A DNA stretch of 48,532 nucleotides, from NCBI GenBank assembly GCA_029262815.1, contig JAJCYS010000046.1, positions 1 to 48,532 on the forward strand. The letters run 5' to 3'. This document shows, piece by piece, positions 36,015-44,184 of the stretch. The position numbers were made by a program, and so were the translations under genes. Each line of letters opens with the position of its first letter. The first letter of the stretch is position 1. Origin of the DNA: Deltaproteobacteria bacterium (GTDB lineage Bacteria > Bdellovibrionota > JAJCYS01). The notes beneath the pieces are model-generated. The model saw nothing but the letters and a program-made list of their open reading frames with translations, was not told where the DNA came from and made no database searches.

Positions 36015-37610
36015 ATGAGTGACCCTTTGGGGCTCAAACCTATTCAAACCTCTCAAAATGTCTATGAAAATGAATCCCTTGAGACATGGACTTCCTTATC
36101 CGTAGCTCGAAACGAAGGTGTGATCGCATCTAATGGTGCCCTCGTTGTAGAGACAGGCCTTTATACGGGTCGATGCCCCAAGGATAAATTTATTGTGAAG
36201 GATGCCTTGACGCAGGATTCAGTTGCGTGGGGCGCTGTGAATCAGCCCTTGAGTCCAGCCGTTTTCAATCAGTTATATGAAGACGTGTCAGCTCATTTGA
36301 ATGACAAGGACTTATTTGTCTTCAAGGGAGCTGCTGGGGCTGATCCTCATCATGCGCTTGGTGTAAAAATTATCGCAGAAAAAGCCTGGCATGCGTTGTT
36401 TGCGAACACGCTTTTTATCCCCCACCCACCTGAGACTTCCTACTTAAAAGACGTGACAGTAATCGATGCCTGTACGTACAAGACGAAGGGACCCGACGAT
36501 GGTGTTCGATCAGAGGTGTGTGTTGCTTTAGATTTAACACGTAGAGTCGTTCTAATCCTGGGAACTGAGTACGCTGGAGAAATCAAAAAAAGTGTTTTTT
36601 CGATTATGAATTTTCTGCTGCCCCTTAAAGGGGTCTTGTCTATGCACTGTTCTGCTAATATTGGCCAAAAAGGGGATTCAGCCTTGTTTTTTGGGTTATC
36701 TGGGACAGGGAAAACCACTTTGTCGGCTGATCCAAAGCGCAATTTAATTGGGGATGATGAACATGGTTGGTCGGACAATGGAGTCTTCAATTTCGAGGGC
36801 GGGTGCTATGCCAAATGTATCCATCTTTCCAAAGTTAACGAACCTCAAATCTGGGATGCCATACGCGAAGGATCTGTTTTAGAAAATGTGGTGATCAACT
36901 CTTCTGATCCAGACTACGATGATGATTCCATCACTGAAAACACAAGAGCGACGTATCCCCTTGACCATGTGCCCCATGCGGTGCACCCGAGCGTGGGGGA
37001 CCATCCTAAGCATATTTTTTTCCTCACCTGTGATGCGTTTGGGGTGTTGCCGCCTATTGCGAGGCTGACTCCCGAAATGGCCATGTATCATTTTTTGGCA
37101 GGGTACACCGCAAAAGTTGCTGGTACTGAGGCAGGAGTAACGGAGCCTCAAACAACCTTTAGTGCTTGTTTTGGCTCTCCTTTCTTACCCTTGCACCCGA
37201 TGGTTTATGCAGAACTTTTAGGTAAATGTCTGACAACTTATAAAGCCCAAACTTGGCTTGTCAATACCGGATGGCATAAAGGGCCCTATGGTGTGGGATG
37301 CCGTATGAATATTGAATTGACTCGACATTTGCTCGATGTGGCCTTAGAGGGCACGCTTTCTAAGTGTGCCTTTGAGTTAGATCCTATTTTTAATGTATGG
37401 GTTCCAAAAAGCTGTCCGGGTATTGATGCTGACGTATTGCACTCTAGAGCTCAGTGGGCTGACCCAACTGCCTATGATAGCCAGGCTCAAAAGCTTGCTC
37501 GAGCATTCCACGATCATTTCGAGTCCAAGGTGGCCAACGAAAACTACTCAGGGGCCTTGGATATGAATGCGATAGCCTCCTCTGGACCTCAGCTCAAAAA
37601 ACCTGTATAG
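36015..37610 (+). CDS. pckA: phosphoenolpyruvate carboxykinase (ATP)
   Basis: 531 residues from ATG 36015, which has AGGAG 8 nt upstream; the in-frame GTG at 35988 lacks one. It has the P-loop GLSGTGKTTLSADPKR, the metal-binding GDDEHGWSDNGVFNFEGGC segment, TGRCPKDKF near the N-terminus and CFGSPFLPL, all typical of ATP-dependent PEPCK. It converts oxaloacetate and ATP to PEP, ADP and CO2, linking the TCA cycle to gluconeogenesis; in amino-acid-using bacteria it is the entry to sugar and envelope precursor synthesis, which would suit the polysaccharide locus. The next gene starts about 40 nt downstream. Confidence 0.96.
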   Translation: MSDPLGLKPIQTSQNVYENESLETWTSLSVARNEGVIASNGALVVETGLYTGRCPKDKFIVKDALTQDSVAWGAVNQPLSPAVFNQLYEDVSAHLNDKDLFVFKGAAGADPHHALGVKIIAEKAWHALFANTLFIPHPPETSYLKDVTVIDACTYKTKGPDDGVRSEVCVALDLTRRVVLILGTEYAGEIKKSVFSIMNFLLPLKGVLSMHCSANIGQKGDSALFFGLSGTGKTTLSADPKRNLIGDDEHGWSDNGVFNFEGGCYAKCIHLSKVNEPQIWDAIREGSVLENVVINSSDPDYDDDSITENTRATYPLDHVPHAVHPSVGDHPKHIFFLTCDAFGVLPPIARLTPEMAMYHFLAGYTAKVAGTEAGVTEPQTTFSACFGSPFLPLHPMVYAELLGKCLTTYKAQTWLVNTGWHKGPYGVGCRMNIELTRHLLDVALEGTLSKCAFELDPIFNVWVPKSCPGIDADVLHSRAQWADPTAYDSQAQKLARAFHDHFESKVANENYSGALDMNAIASSGPQLKKPV

Positions 37611-37651
37611 TCCTCTGAGGCTCATATGATGTGAGTAGTGAGAGGTCTGAT

Positions 37652-38368
37652 GTGTGCATGGTAAATTTTGATTATGGGCGAATGAGCCGCATGGGTTTTG
37701 GAGAAACGGTTCTTGCAGAAGGTAAAACCCTTCGCGACTTGGTAGAAATTCTACAGGCAGTACTGGAAAAAAACGCCCCTTTACTTGTCACTCGTCTTTC
37801 AGCGTCTGTGTATCAAACTGTGCTTGAAGCTCTACCTCATTTGGCTGAGACCTGCCACTACAACGAACATGCGGGTGTACTTCGATCTCACCGAGAAGTG
37901 TCTCTACCATCCCCTGGAGAAACACCTCTTTTTAAGGTTGCGATCGTGACAGCTGGCACGAGTGATCGTTGTGTGGCTGAGGAAAGTTTAGAGACTTTAA
38001 TGCACCACCAAATTCCATGTACTTTATTTGGAGATGTAGGGGTTTCTGGGTTACACCGCATTTTAAATATCCAAGAAAAGGTACAAGCTGCGGATTGTGT
38101 TATTTGTATTGCAGGGATGGATGGCGCACTTGCAAGTGTTGTAGGCGGATTATTTAAGGTCCCTATTTTAGCGGTGCCGACCTCGACAGGGTATGGCGCA
38201 AGTGGGCAAGGGCAAGCCGCCTTATCTAGTATGTTGGCGACATGTGCCAATGGACTTTCTGTCATGAATATTGATAACGGATACGGTGCAGCGATGGCAG
38301 CCGTGAGGTTGCGAAATATGCTGTTTTTAAAACTGGAGGACGATCGTGGACGAAAAATTCTTAATTAA
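37652..38368 (+). CDS. larB: LarB-like AIR-carboxylase family protein
   Basis: About 238 residues. GTG 37652 has AGAGG 6 nt upstream; ATG 37658 is nearly equal, and the longer GTG 37631 is less likely. The N-terminal RMGFGETVLAEGKT and C-terminal PurE-like domain (IVTAGTSDRCVAEE, GVSGLHRIL, AGMDGALASVVGGL, VPTSTGYGASGQGQAAL, NIDNGYGAAMAA) are those of LarB, which carboxylates nicotinic acid adenine dinucleotide in nickel-pincer cofactor synthesis. LarC, LarE and LarA are not in the window, so the cofactor role is unproven. Its end overlaps the deoxyhypusine-synthase-like gene by 23 nt. Confidence 0.88.
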   Translation: MCMVNFDYGRMSRMGFGETVLAEGKTLRDLVEILQAVLEKNAPLLVTRLSASVYQTVLEALPHLAETCHYNEHAGVLRSHREVSLPSPGETPLFKVAIVTAGTSDRCVAEESLETLMHHQIPCTLFGDVGVSGLHRILNIQEKVQAADCVICIAGMDGALASVVGGLFKVPILAVPTSTGYGASGQGQAALSSMLATCANGLSVMNIDNGYGAAMAAVRLRNMLFLKLEDDRGRKILN

Positions 38369-39434
38369 ACTTGAAGGGTCTGACAAGCTCAAAGAAAAGC
38401 AGAACTTGTTCAGTCAACCCACAGAACCTATCAAAGTCTCAAAAGAAACGACCATCGGTGAATTGATGGAACGGTATCAAAAAGGGGGATTTCAGGGTCG
38501 TGCTTTAGGAGAATGTGCAGGTGTTTTTGAATCCATGCTGAAAGATAAAGAGCGGCCAACTATTATGCTGGGTGTGTCGGGAAGTATGATTGCAGCCGGT
38601 ATGCGGCAAGTATTTGTGGATTTGATTGAGCATGGCATGGTGGATGTGTTGGTATCTACTGGTGCAGTGATTGGACAAGACCACTACCAGGTATTAGGGG
38701 GGCGCCATTACATGGGAGATCCCCAATTAGATGATCGCAAGTTGAGAGATTTATATATCGATCGTTTGTATGACACGTTGATGTGCGAAGAGAAATATTG
38801 GGAAGCAGATCAATACGTATCCGATTTCTGTGAACAATTTCAAGGACAAACACTTTCGAGCCGTCAGTTTTTGGAAGCCTTGGGTCGAGAAAAAGCGGTT
38901 CATGATCCGAACTCTATCTTGGGGGCTTGTGTCAGAAATAACGTACCCATTTTTGTGCCTGCGTTAAATGACAGTTCTATCGGGATAGGTATCACACAGC
39001 ACTATCACCTGATGCGAAAAAAAGGAGTGCAACCTGTCACAATCAGCGGGATTCAAGATAACTATGAACTGACGCAGATTGTCGCTCAGAGTGAAGCCAC
39101 CTCAGCCATTTATGTGGGTGGGGGGGTGCCTAAGAACTACATCAATGACAGTGTGGTGATGACCTATATTTTTCATCGGGATACGGGGGGGCATAAGTAT
39201 GCCATTCAGTTGACCATGACAGGGCCACAGGATGGGGGCTTGAGCGGATCTACATTGTCGGAAGCCACAAGCTGGGGCAAAGTGTCTAAAAAGGCGACGC
39301 ATCGCATGGCATATGTGGAAGCGTCGTTAGGGTTGCCCATGTTGCTAGGCTACGCGTTACATAAAGATGCGGCAAAAGGTCGAAATCGAGTTCAATATGA
39401 ATGGGATGGTGATCTTTTAGTGTCTTTGCAATAA
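38346..39434 (+). CDS. deoxyhypusine synthase family protein
   Basis: 362 residues. It has the DHS fold signatures TTIGELMERYQKGGFQGRAL, MLGVSGSMIAAGMRQ, DVLVSTGAVIGQDH, PVFVPALNDSSIGIG and YVGGGVPKNYI. The catalytic lysine is kept (K312 in TSWGKVSKK). True DHS uses NAD and spermidine to modify eIF5A, a protein absent from bacteria. Bacterial members act as homospermidine synthases or have unknown roles. The GTG start has GGAGG 6 nt upstream and lies inside the end of larB, so the two are translated together. Whether the product makes a polyamine or modifies a protein cannot be told from sequence. Confidence 0.85.
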   Translation: MDEKFLIKLEGSDKLKEKQNLFSQPTEPIKVSKETTIGELMERYQKGGFQGRALGECAGVFESMLKDKERPTIMLGVSGSMIAAGMRQVFVDLIEHGMVDVLVSTGAVIGQDHYQVLGGRHYMGDPQLDDRKLRDLYIDRLYDTLMCEEKYWEADQYVSDFCEQFQGQTLSSRQFLEALGREKAVHDPNSILGACVRNNVPIFVPALNDSSIGIGITQHYHLMRKKGVQPVTISGIQDNYELTQIVAQSEATSAIYVGGGVPKNYINDSVVMTYIFHRDTGGHKYAIQLTMTGPQDGGLSGSTLSEATSWGKVSKKATHRMAYVEASLGLPMLLGYALHKDAAKGRNRVQYEWDGDLLVSLQ

Positions 39435-39437
39435 GGG

Positions 39438-40127
39438 CTAATCGTCATCTGAAATCGGGGTGATTTGATCTACAAAGACAGATTTTCCACAGTCCAGTAT
39501 GGCTTGTCGTGTATTTCTAAGAAGTTCGACGGTGATCCACATAGTTTTGAAATCTGGGCTGAGTTTGACTTCGGCATTTTGTTTTTCAAAAAGTTCTTTC
39601 AGATATAGCCATCCTCGTTTTTGACCATCTTCAGTTAGGGTAAGTTTAAAGGTTTCAAACTCATTTCCCCTGGGGAGCAAGTCATCGACATAAGGGACAA
39701 ATACAAGGACACCGTAGCTAATTGCTGTCAGAAGGACGCCTAGCACATGATGGCCTGTGCCGATTAGGATTCCAATGGCTGCTGCAATCCAAATGGTGGC
39801 TGCTGTTGTGACACCTTGAACCCAGCCATCAGATCGAAAAATCGCGCCACCACCAATAAATCCAACGCCAGTGACGATTTGTCCTACTACGCGTCCTGGG
39901 TCAAACCAATCCCCGGCTACAAACTGAGCGGTATATACAAAAACGGTGGATCCCATGGAGATTAGAGTCAGGGTTCGAAGTCCGGCAGGTTTTTCTTTGC
40001 GTTCTCGTTCATGACCCAGGATAAGTCCACACACCATACTGAGGCATAAGCCGGTTAGGAAATGAGGTCCATTTTGGATCAAAAAATCATAGGTGTCGTG
40101 ACCAAGCAGCAAATTAATAACAGGCAT
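39438..40127 (-). CDS. MgtC/SapB family membrane protein
   Basis: 229 residues. The N-terminal half has about five transmembrane helices with the conserved GLILGHERERKEKPAGLRTL and VTGVGFIGGGAIFR. The C-terminal soluble part (from about residue 145) is longer than in the shortest SapB proteins and resembles the ACT-like end of MgtC. MgtC proteins help bacteria survive low Mg2+ and inside macrophages by inhibiting the F-type ATP synthase, so it is of interest if the organism lives in cells. The stop is 3 nt from the convergent deoxyhypusine-synthase-like gene. It lies alone, 20 nt after the protease gene. Confidence 0.9.
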   Translation of the reverse strand: MPVINLLLGHDTYDFLIQNGPHFLTGLCLSMVCGLILGHERERKEKPAGLRTLTLISMGSTVFVYTAQFVAGDWFDPGRVVGQIVTGVGFIGGGAIFRSDGWVQGVTTAATIWIAAAIGILIGTGHHVLGVLLTAISYGVLVFVPYVDDLLPRGNEFETFKLTLTEDGQKRGWLYLKELFEKQNAEVKLSPDFKTMWITVELLRNTRQAILDCGKSVFVDQITPISDDD

Positions 40128-40147
40128 GCATCCTATTATATCGAATG

Positions 40148-41320
40148 TTAAAGGGATTTCAGAAATTTTCGGATGGTGCTTTTCTGTAAGCTGTCATTAG
40201 TCAGTACAGAAAACAAATATCCTGGTTTTGGAGATTTGTTATTCAGGGCACGTTGCATACCTTTGATGATGTCAGGTGTGAAGGTCCACCCTCTGGTGCC
40301 TTCAGCTGCGATGACACCGATAGATGAAAAAGTGTCATCTCTCTTGACTAGAATAGGTGAACCTGAATCTCCGTGGATACCGTCAGTGCTGCCCAGTAGA
40401 ATCATGAGTCCGTTTGAATACACCCATTTTTGATCTATATGCCGTTTAAGGGTCAGGATATGCCCGGGCAATCTGACAGTTCGATGGAGTAGGCTGACAT
40501 AACCAGCCAATTCACCTTCTAACTTAGGGACCAGATGAATGGGTTCAAGCTCAGAGTGGGTGTGTGTCAGGAGGGCAATATCAGGGTTGATTTCGTCAAG
40601 ATAATTTAAAATTTTTCCCTCGATTACAGTTTTGGCAGGACCCAGAGAAGTCCGGCTGCCGTTTACAACCTTGTATACAGTAGGTGTGTTGTTATTTTTA
40701 ATGACATGCGCATTCGAGATGATAACGGCATGTCCTCCAATTCTCCCGGCCACAAACCCATTGCCACCTGAATCAAATTCGAGCAAGCTGTGCCGAAATA
40801 CATGCTCCTCCCAAGCACTGGACAAATCAGATGCGAATGAAGATGAGGAAAGTCCAGACTGTTGAATGCGGGATTGTGTGGATTTGAGGAAGGATTGGAG
40901 TTTAGGGTTGAATTTGAGTGATTCGAGATGATCTGAAATTATCTTGAGCGTAGCTTTTTTTGTTTCTAAAAACTTCACATGGGCTGCAATGGCAGGCAAG
41001 TCGGATTGGATTCGTTTGAAAGAATGTGGAAAGTCTTTTTGTTCAAGGGCTGCTGTTACTAATTGGAAAAACCAGCTTAGTTTTAAAGAGTATAAGGATT
41101 CGAAATAAGATTCAATCTCATTGAACAGTGTTTTGGAATGGACTCTATTCCACTTACTATGCGATTCTAAGAGTTCCAAAAATTGTGTGCGATAAAAGGG
41201 GAGTAAATATTTTTGTAATTTTTGATCTAATAATTGTGTCGCAGAATCTGATTCACAGCAATAAACTGGGCGAGCAATTCCTACACATACAATGAGGATG
41301 AATAGGGTGACCCTATTCAT
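40148..41320 (-). CDS. secreted trypsin-like serine protease with helical N-terminal domain
   Basis: 390 residues. The signal peptide is about 21 residues (MNRVTLFILIVCVGIARPVY, then Cys). Residues about 25-170 are predicted helical and match no known domain. The chymotrypsin-fold protease follows, with the triad H205 (IISNAHVIKN), D247 (INPDIALL) and S319 (GIHGDSGSPIL). The missing PDZ domain and extra N-terminal region set it apart from DegP/HtrA. It should act in the periplasm or outside the cell. It overlaps the upstream membrane protein gene by 8 nt. The target is unknown. Confidence 0.85.
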   Translation of the reverse strand: MNRVTLFILIVCVGIARPVYCCESDSATQLLDQKLQKYLLPFYRTQFLELLESHSKWNRVHSKTLFNEIESYFESLYSLKLSWFFQLVTAALEQKDFPHSFKRIQSDLPAIAAHVKFLETKKATLKIISDHLESLKFNPKLQSFLKSTQSRIQQSGLSSSSFASDLSSAWEEHVFRHSLLEFDSGGNGFVAGRIGGHAVIISNAHVIKNNNTPTVYKVVNGSRTSLGPAKTVIEGKILNYLDEINPDIALLTHTHSELEPIHLVPKLEGELAGYVSLLHRTVRLPGHILTLKRHIDQKWVYSNGLMILLGSTDGIHGDSGSPILVKRDDTFSSIGVIAAEGTRGWTFTPDIIKGMQRALNNKSPKPGYLFSVLTNDSLQKSTIRKFLKSL

Positions 41321-41753
41321 CTATCGTAAGAGCTTTAATATAAGTGCTTTGGCTCAAAACAAACCAAGAAATCGTGTGTCCGAGTACAACCATAGACAGT
41401 GCGCCGAGCAGTAGAACCGCTGAATGGGTGTAACAACCTACGATATAAAGAATAAACCCGACCCCATGGAAAATCAGACTGCCAGAATTGGTTTGGTGAA
41501 TGACGATACGCTGAAACATATTTAAATTTTGTTTAATGTAACGATAAAACCCTTGGTCAACGTGCACTACCAACTCACCAAAGAGCATAGCCACCCCCAA
41601 ACAGAGTCCAGCAGAAAGAACACTGTGAATCCACAAGAAATAGCCACCCCAAATGAGGCTCAAGATATGCAAACTAAAAGCAACAGGTTGGGTGCGTTTT
41701 AGTACGGCGCGCGCTAACCAACCCAAATCGTTATAATTCAGTTTGTTGTCCAT
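41313..41753 (-). CDS. small integral membrane protein, unknown function
   Basis: 146 residues with four hydrophobic segments (around residues 24-42, 46-62, 93-108 and 110-133). A charged region between the second and third (HVDQGFYRYIKQNLNMFQRI) is probably a cytoplasmic loop. No family was recognised. A strong GAGGAGGG lies 6 nt before the ATG. Overlap with the start of the secreted protease suggests the two are made together and may function together, for example as a membrane anchor or immunity-like partner, but that is speculation. Confidence 0.7.
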   Translation of the reverse strand: MDNKLNYNDLGWLARAVLKRTQPVAFSLHILSLIWGGYFLWIHSVLSAGLCLGVAMLFGELVVHVDQGFYRYIKQNLNMFQRIVIHQTNSGSLIFHGVGFILYIVGCYTHSAVLLLGALSMVVLGHTISWFVLSQSTYIKALTIDE

Positions 41754-41799
41754 ATCAGCCCTCCTCTATGCAAAGAAATTCTATCATAGGGCTCTAAAG

Positions 41800-42381
41800 T
41801 TATAAAAACTCTCTTTCAACGAATTTGAGCACTTGAGCAATTTTCTCGCTAAAACTGAATTTGCTTTTGATCAACAGGTGTTTAGGGTGTTTGGCCCAGA
41901 GTATTCTTGTTTTTTCATCCAATCGTTTTGCTTGAGCCCATGTTTCACAACGTAACGGGTTCCTGGATTTGCTCAATTTATAGGTGTCCTGGTCTGCGCT
42001 TTCGAGATAAATCACACAGCTGTACCGAGCGAGCTCTTGATCCAAGGAAGAATCAATTGCTTCAAAAAATGAGTCGGGTCCATCAGGCCAATATGCAGCC
42101 CCATCGACCGTGCCGCGATCCAGAATTAAAGTTTGTGTTTCAAAGTGGCAACAGTAAGCCTCTTCCATCCTACATTGGACGGTGTAGATTGCTTTTTGGA
42201 GTGCTTTTTTCGCGCCTTTCTCAGGCCACTTAGGAAATCCTCCATTCATCAGTAGGGATGCCGCTTCTGGTGCGATAGCCAGCTTATGAGGGAAGGCTTT
42301 GTGCAACACCTCTGAAATAGTAGTTTTTCCCGCACCTGGACCGCCCGTTAATACAATTTTTTGATGTTGTTCACCATCCAT
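41800..42381 (-). CDS. P-loop NTPase (AAA_28/NadR-kinase-like)
   Basis: 193 residues. Walker A is GGPGAGKTT (residues 13-21). LILDRGTVDGAAYWP is a Walker-B-like strand with the DRG motif of small-molecule kinases, and RNPLRCETWAQAKRLDE could form the lid. This pattern is that of the AAA_28 family, which includes the ribosylnicotinamide-kinase domain of NadR and predicted ATPases. It may phosphorylate a nucleoside or small metabolite; the substrate is unknown. It is divergent from resB, with 114 nt between the starts. Confidence 0.8.
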   Translation of the reverse strand: MDGEQHQKIVLTGGPGAGKTTISEVLHKAFPHKLAIAPEAASLLMNGGFPKWPEKGAKKALQKAIYTVQCRMEEAYCCHFETQTLILDRGTVDGAAYWPDGPDSFFEAIDSSLDQELARYSCVIYLESADQDTYKLSKSRNPLRCETWAQAKRLDEKTRILWAKHPKHLLIKSKFSFSEKIAQVLKFVEREFL

Positions 42382-42439
42382 ACCCTACATTCTAGCCCCC
42401 TGAGGTCGGAATTTGAAACGATAGACGAAAGGTTTTGGC

Positions 42440-42467
42440 TTGAATCTTCGTTTTCCTTGACTATACT
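42440..42467 (+). promoter_or_regulatory. candidate sigma70 promoter for resB-ccsA
   Basis: TTGAAT (42440-42445) and TATACT (42462-42467) are separated by 16 nt and lie about 29 nt upstream of the resB ATG, giving a short leader. Both hexamers are close to consensus (4/6 and 5/6). The region is the only intergenic space serving the resB-ccsA operon. Confidence 0.45.
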
Positions 42468-42495
42468 GACAGAGCTAGGATAGAAGGCTCTATAC

Positions 42496-44184
42496 ATGGA
42501 CATGAAGCACGAACGCGTTCCCAAAAAGAAACTCTTTAGAAACCCGATTCTTCGGTTTCTATCCTCTATTAAATTTGCTATCCCTGTTCTCTTTATATTT
42601 GCGATGGCAATGGCTTGGGGTACGATTTGTGAGAGTCGGTTTGGGACTGGATATGCACAACGTGCGATATACCATTCCTGGTGGTTTTATGCCATTCAAG
42701 GGTGTATGGCGCTGAGTATCATCCTTTCTTTTGCGGATCGCCTACCCTTCAAACGTCGATTAACCGGCTTCTACATGATCCATCTGGCTCTGATCGTAAT
42801 GTTGGCTGGCTCTGTCGTGACACATCTTTGGGGTATTGATGGGCAAATTGAGCTCGGTCCTGATTCGGCCTCGCGACATATTCGGTTGAACGAAGATTTT
42901 CTGTATGTGTTTGATTCTCATGGGCAACAGGTCAAAGTTGCGTTGCCATATTCGGCTAATGCAACGAGCATTAATCATGTACTTCGGTTTCCAAACCAAA
43001 AGACCATTACGTTAAAAACGTTTCTTCCATTTGCTGCGCCTAAACGAACATGGGTTGCTAAAAAAGGAGTTTGGCACGCTAAATGGCAATTAAAAAATGC
43101 AAATTTTGGTCAGGCCTTTGAATTTTGGGAAGGGACTCTTAAGCCTTTGAGGAAGCATGATTTAGGACCAATGCGCATTCGATTAATCCCTGAGTCGTTG
43201 TTTGAGGGGTATACGCGTTTGTTAAAGCACCAGAAGGTTCAGTTTTTGCTGTATCACAAAGAAAGCGGTACACGATTTTCGGTGCGAGATCTAAAAAAGC
43301 CTTTTACGGTTCAGCAAAAGGGGCAGTCATACCAATTGTTTATTCACAAAAATAAAAAATTGGGACTGACGGCTTATCGTCTTAAGGGCCCCGATCGCAC
43401 TTATGTGTATTTCCCTCAATATTCTGAATATCCCGTAGGTCAAGATTTGAAAGAAGAACGAGAAGCGCCATTCTTGTTTATGGATCTTCGTAAGGTTCAA
43501 CAGAAAAACACATTGTTCTTCACACGGTCAACTTCAAAAAACACCATGCGAGTCCTGTACGGTAAAGGAACATCTTGGACAGAGTCGACGGATGAAAAAC
43601 CGATTGTGTTGCCGTGGATGGGATTCACGTTGTCTAAAGCCTACGAAGCGACAGATCGGGTGATTCAGTGGCAGTATGAACCTGGCACACCTCAGAAAAA
43701 AGAGGTGCAAAACATGAGTGCACTCTTGCTTGAGGTAAATCAAAAGGGGCATGCGAAAAAATCTTATTGGGTACATACGCAAGGTGTGACAGATATCGTC
43801 CTTGGGGACACGATGTATAAAGCCTATGTGGGCCCACGATTAGAGACGTTGCCTTTTCAAATGAAACTTAAGGAATTCAAAATGGATATGATTCCAGGCA
43901 CGCAAAAACCCGCCACGTTTGAATCTTTTGTCACGGTGAATACAAAAAAAGAACCTGTGCATATTTATATGAATAATCCGTACAATGCTGCCGGGTATAC
44001 GTTTTATCAGTCTTCCTATTACAAGGATGACAAGGGTAGTTTTCATTCCATCTTGTCTGTGAATAAAGATCCAGGGCGCGGAGTAAAATATGGCGGCGCT
44101 TTGTTGTTGATTCTTGGACTTATTATTCATTTTTTGGTCTTGTACGGGTATATAAGGGTTGGTCATGAAAAATTGGCAAGGTAA
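42496..44184 (+). CDS. resB: cytochrome c maturation protein ResB (Ccs1)
   Basis: 562 residues. Three transmembrane helices lie near the N-terminus (FAIPVLFIFAMAMAWGTICE, an MALSIILSFAD helix, and MIHLALIVMLAGSVVTHLWG) with the conserved His before the periplasmic domain. A large periplasmic domain of about 400 residues follows, then a last helix near the C-terminus after FYQSSYYKDDKG and DPGRGVKYGG, both typical of ResB. ResB and CcsA form the system II haem lyase, which exports haem and attaches it to apocytochrome c outside the inner membrane. The ccsA start lies 20 nt inside the 3' end. A reductant such as the DsbD-like protein at 28 kb would keep the CXXCH thiols reduced. Confidence 0.9.
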   Translation: MDMKHERVPKKKLFRNPILRFLSSIKFAIPVLFIFAMAMAWGTICESRFGTGYAQRAIYHSWWFYAIQGCMALSIILSFADRLPFKRRLTGFYMIHLALIVMLAGSVVTHLWGIDGQIELGPDSASRHIRLNEDFLYVFDSHGQQVKVALPYSANATSINHVLRFPNQKTITLKTFLPFAAPKRTWVAKKGVWHAKWQLKNANFGQAFEFWEGTLKPLRKHDLGPMRIRLIPESLFEGYTRLLKHQKVQFLLYHKESGTRFSVRDLKKPFTVQQKGQSYQLFIHKNKKLGLTAYRLKGPDRTYVYFPQYSEYPVGQDLKEEREAPFLFMDLRKVQQKNTLFFTRSTSKNTMRVLYGKGTSWTESTDEKPIVLPWMGFTLSKAYEATDRVIQWQYEPGTPQKKEVQNMSALLLEVNQKGHAKKSYWVHTQGVTDIVLGDTMYKAYVGPRLETLPFQMKLKEFKMDMIPGTQKPATFESFVTVNTKKEPVHIYMNNPYNAAGYTFYQSSYYKDDKGSFHSILSVNKDPGRGVKYGGALLLILGLIIHFLVLYGYIRVGHEKLAR

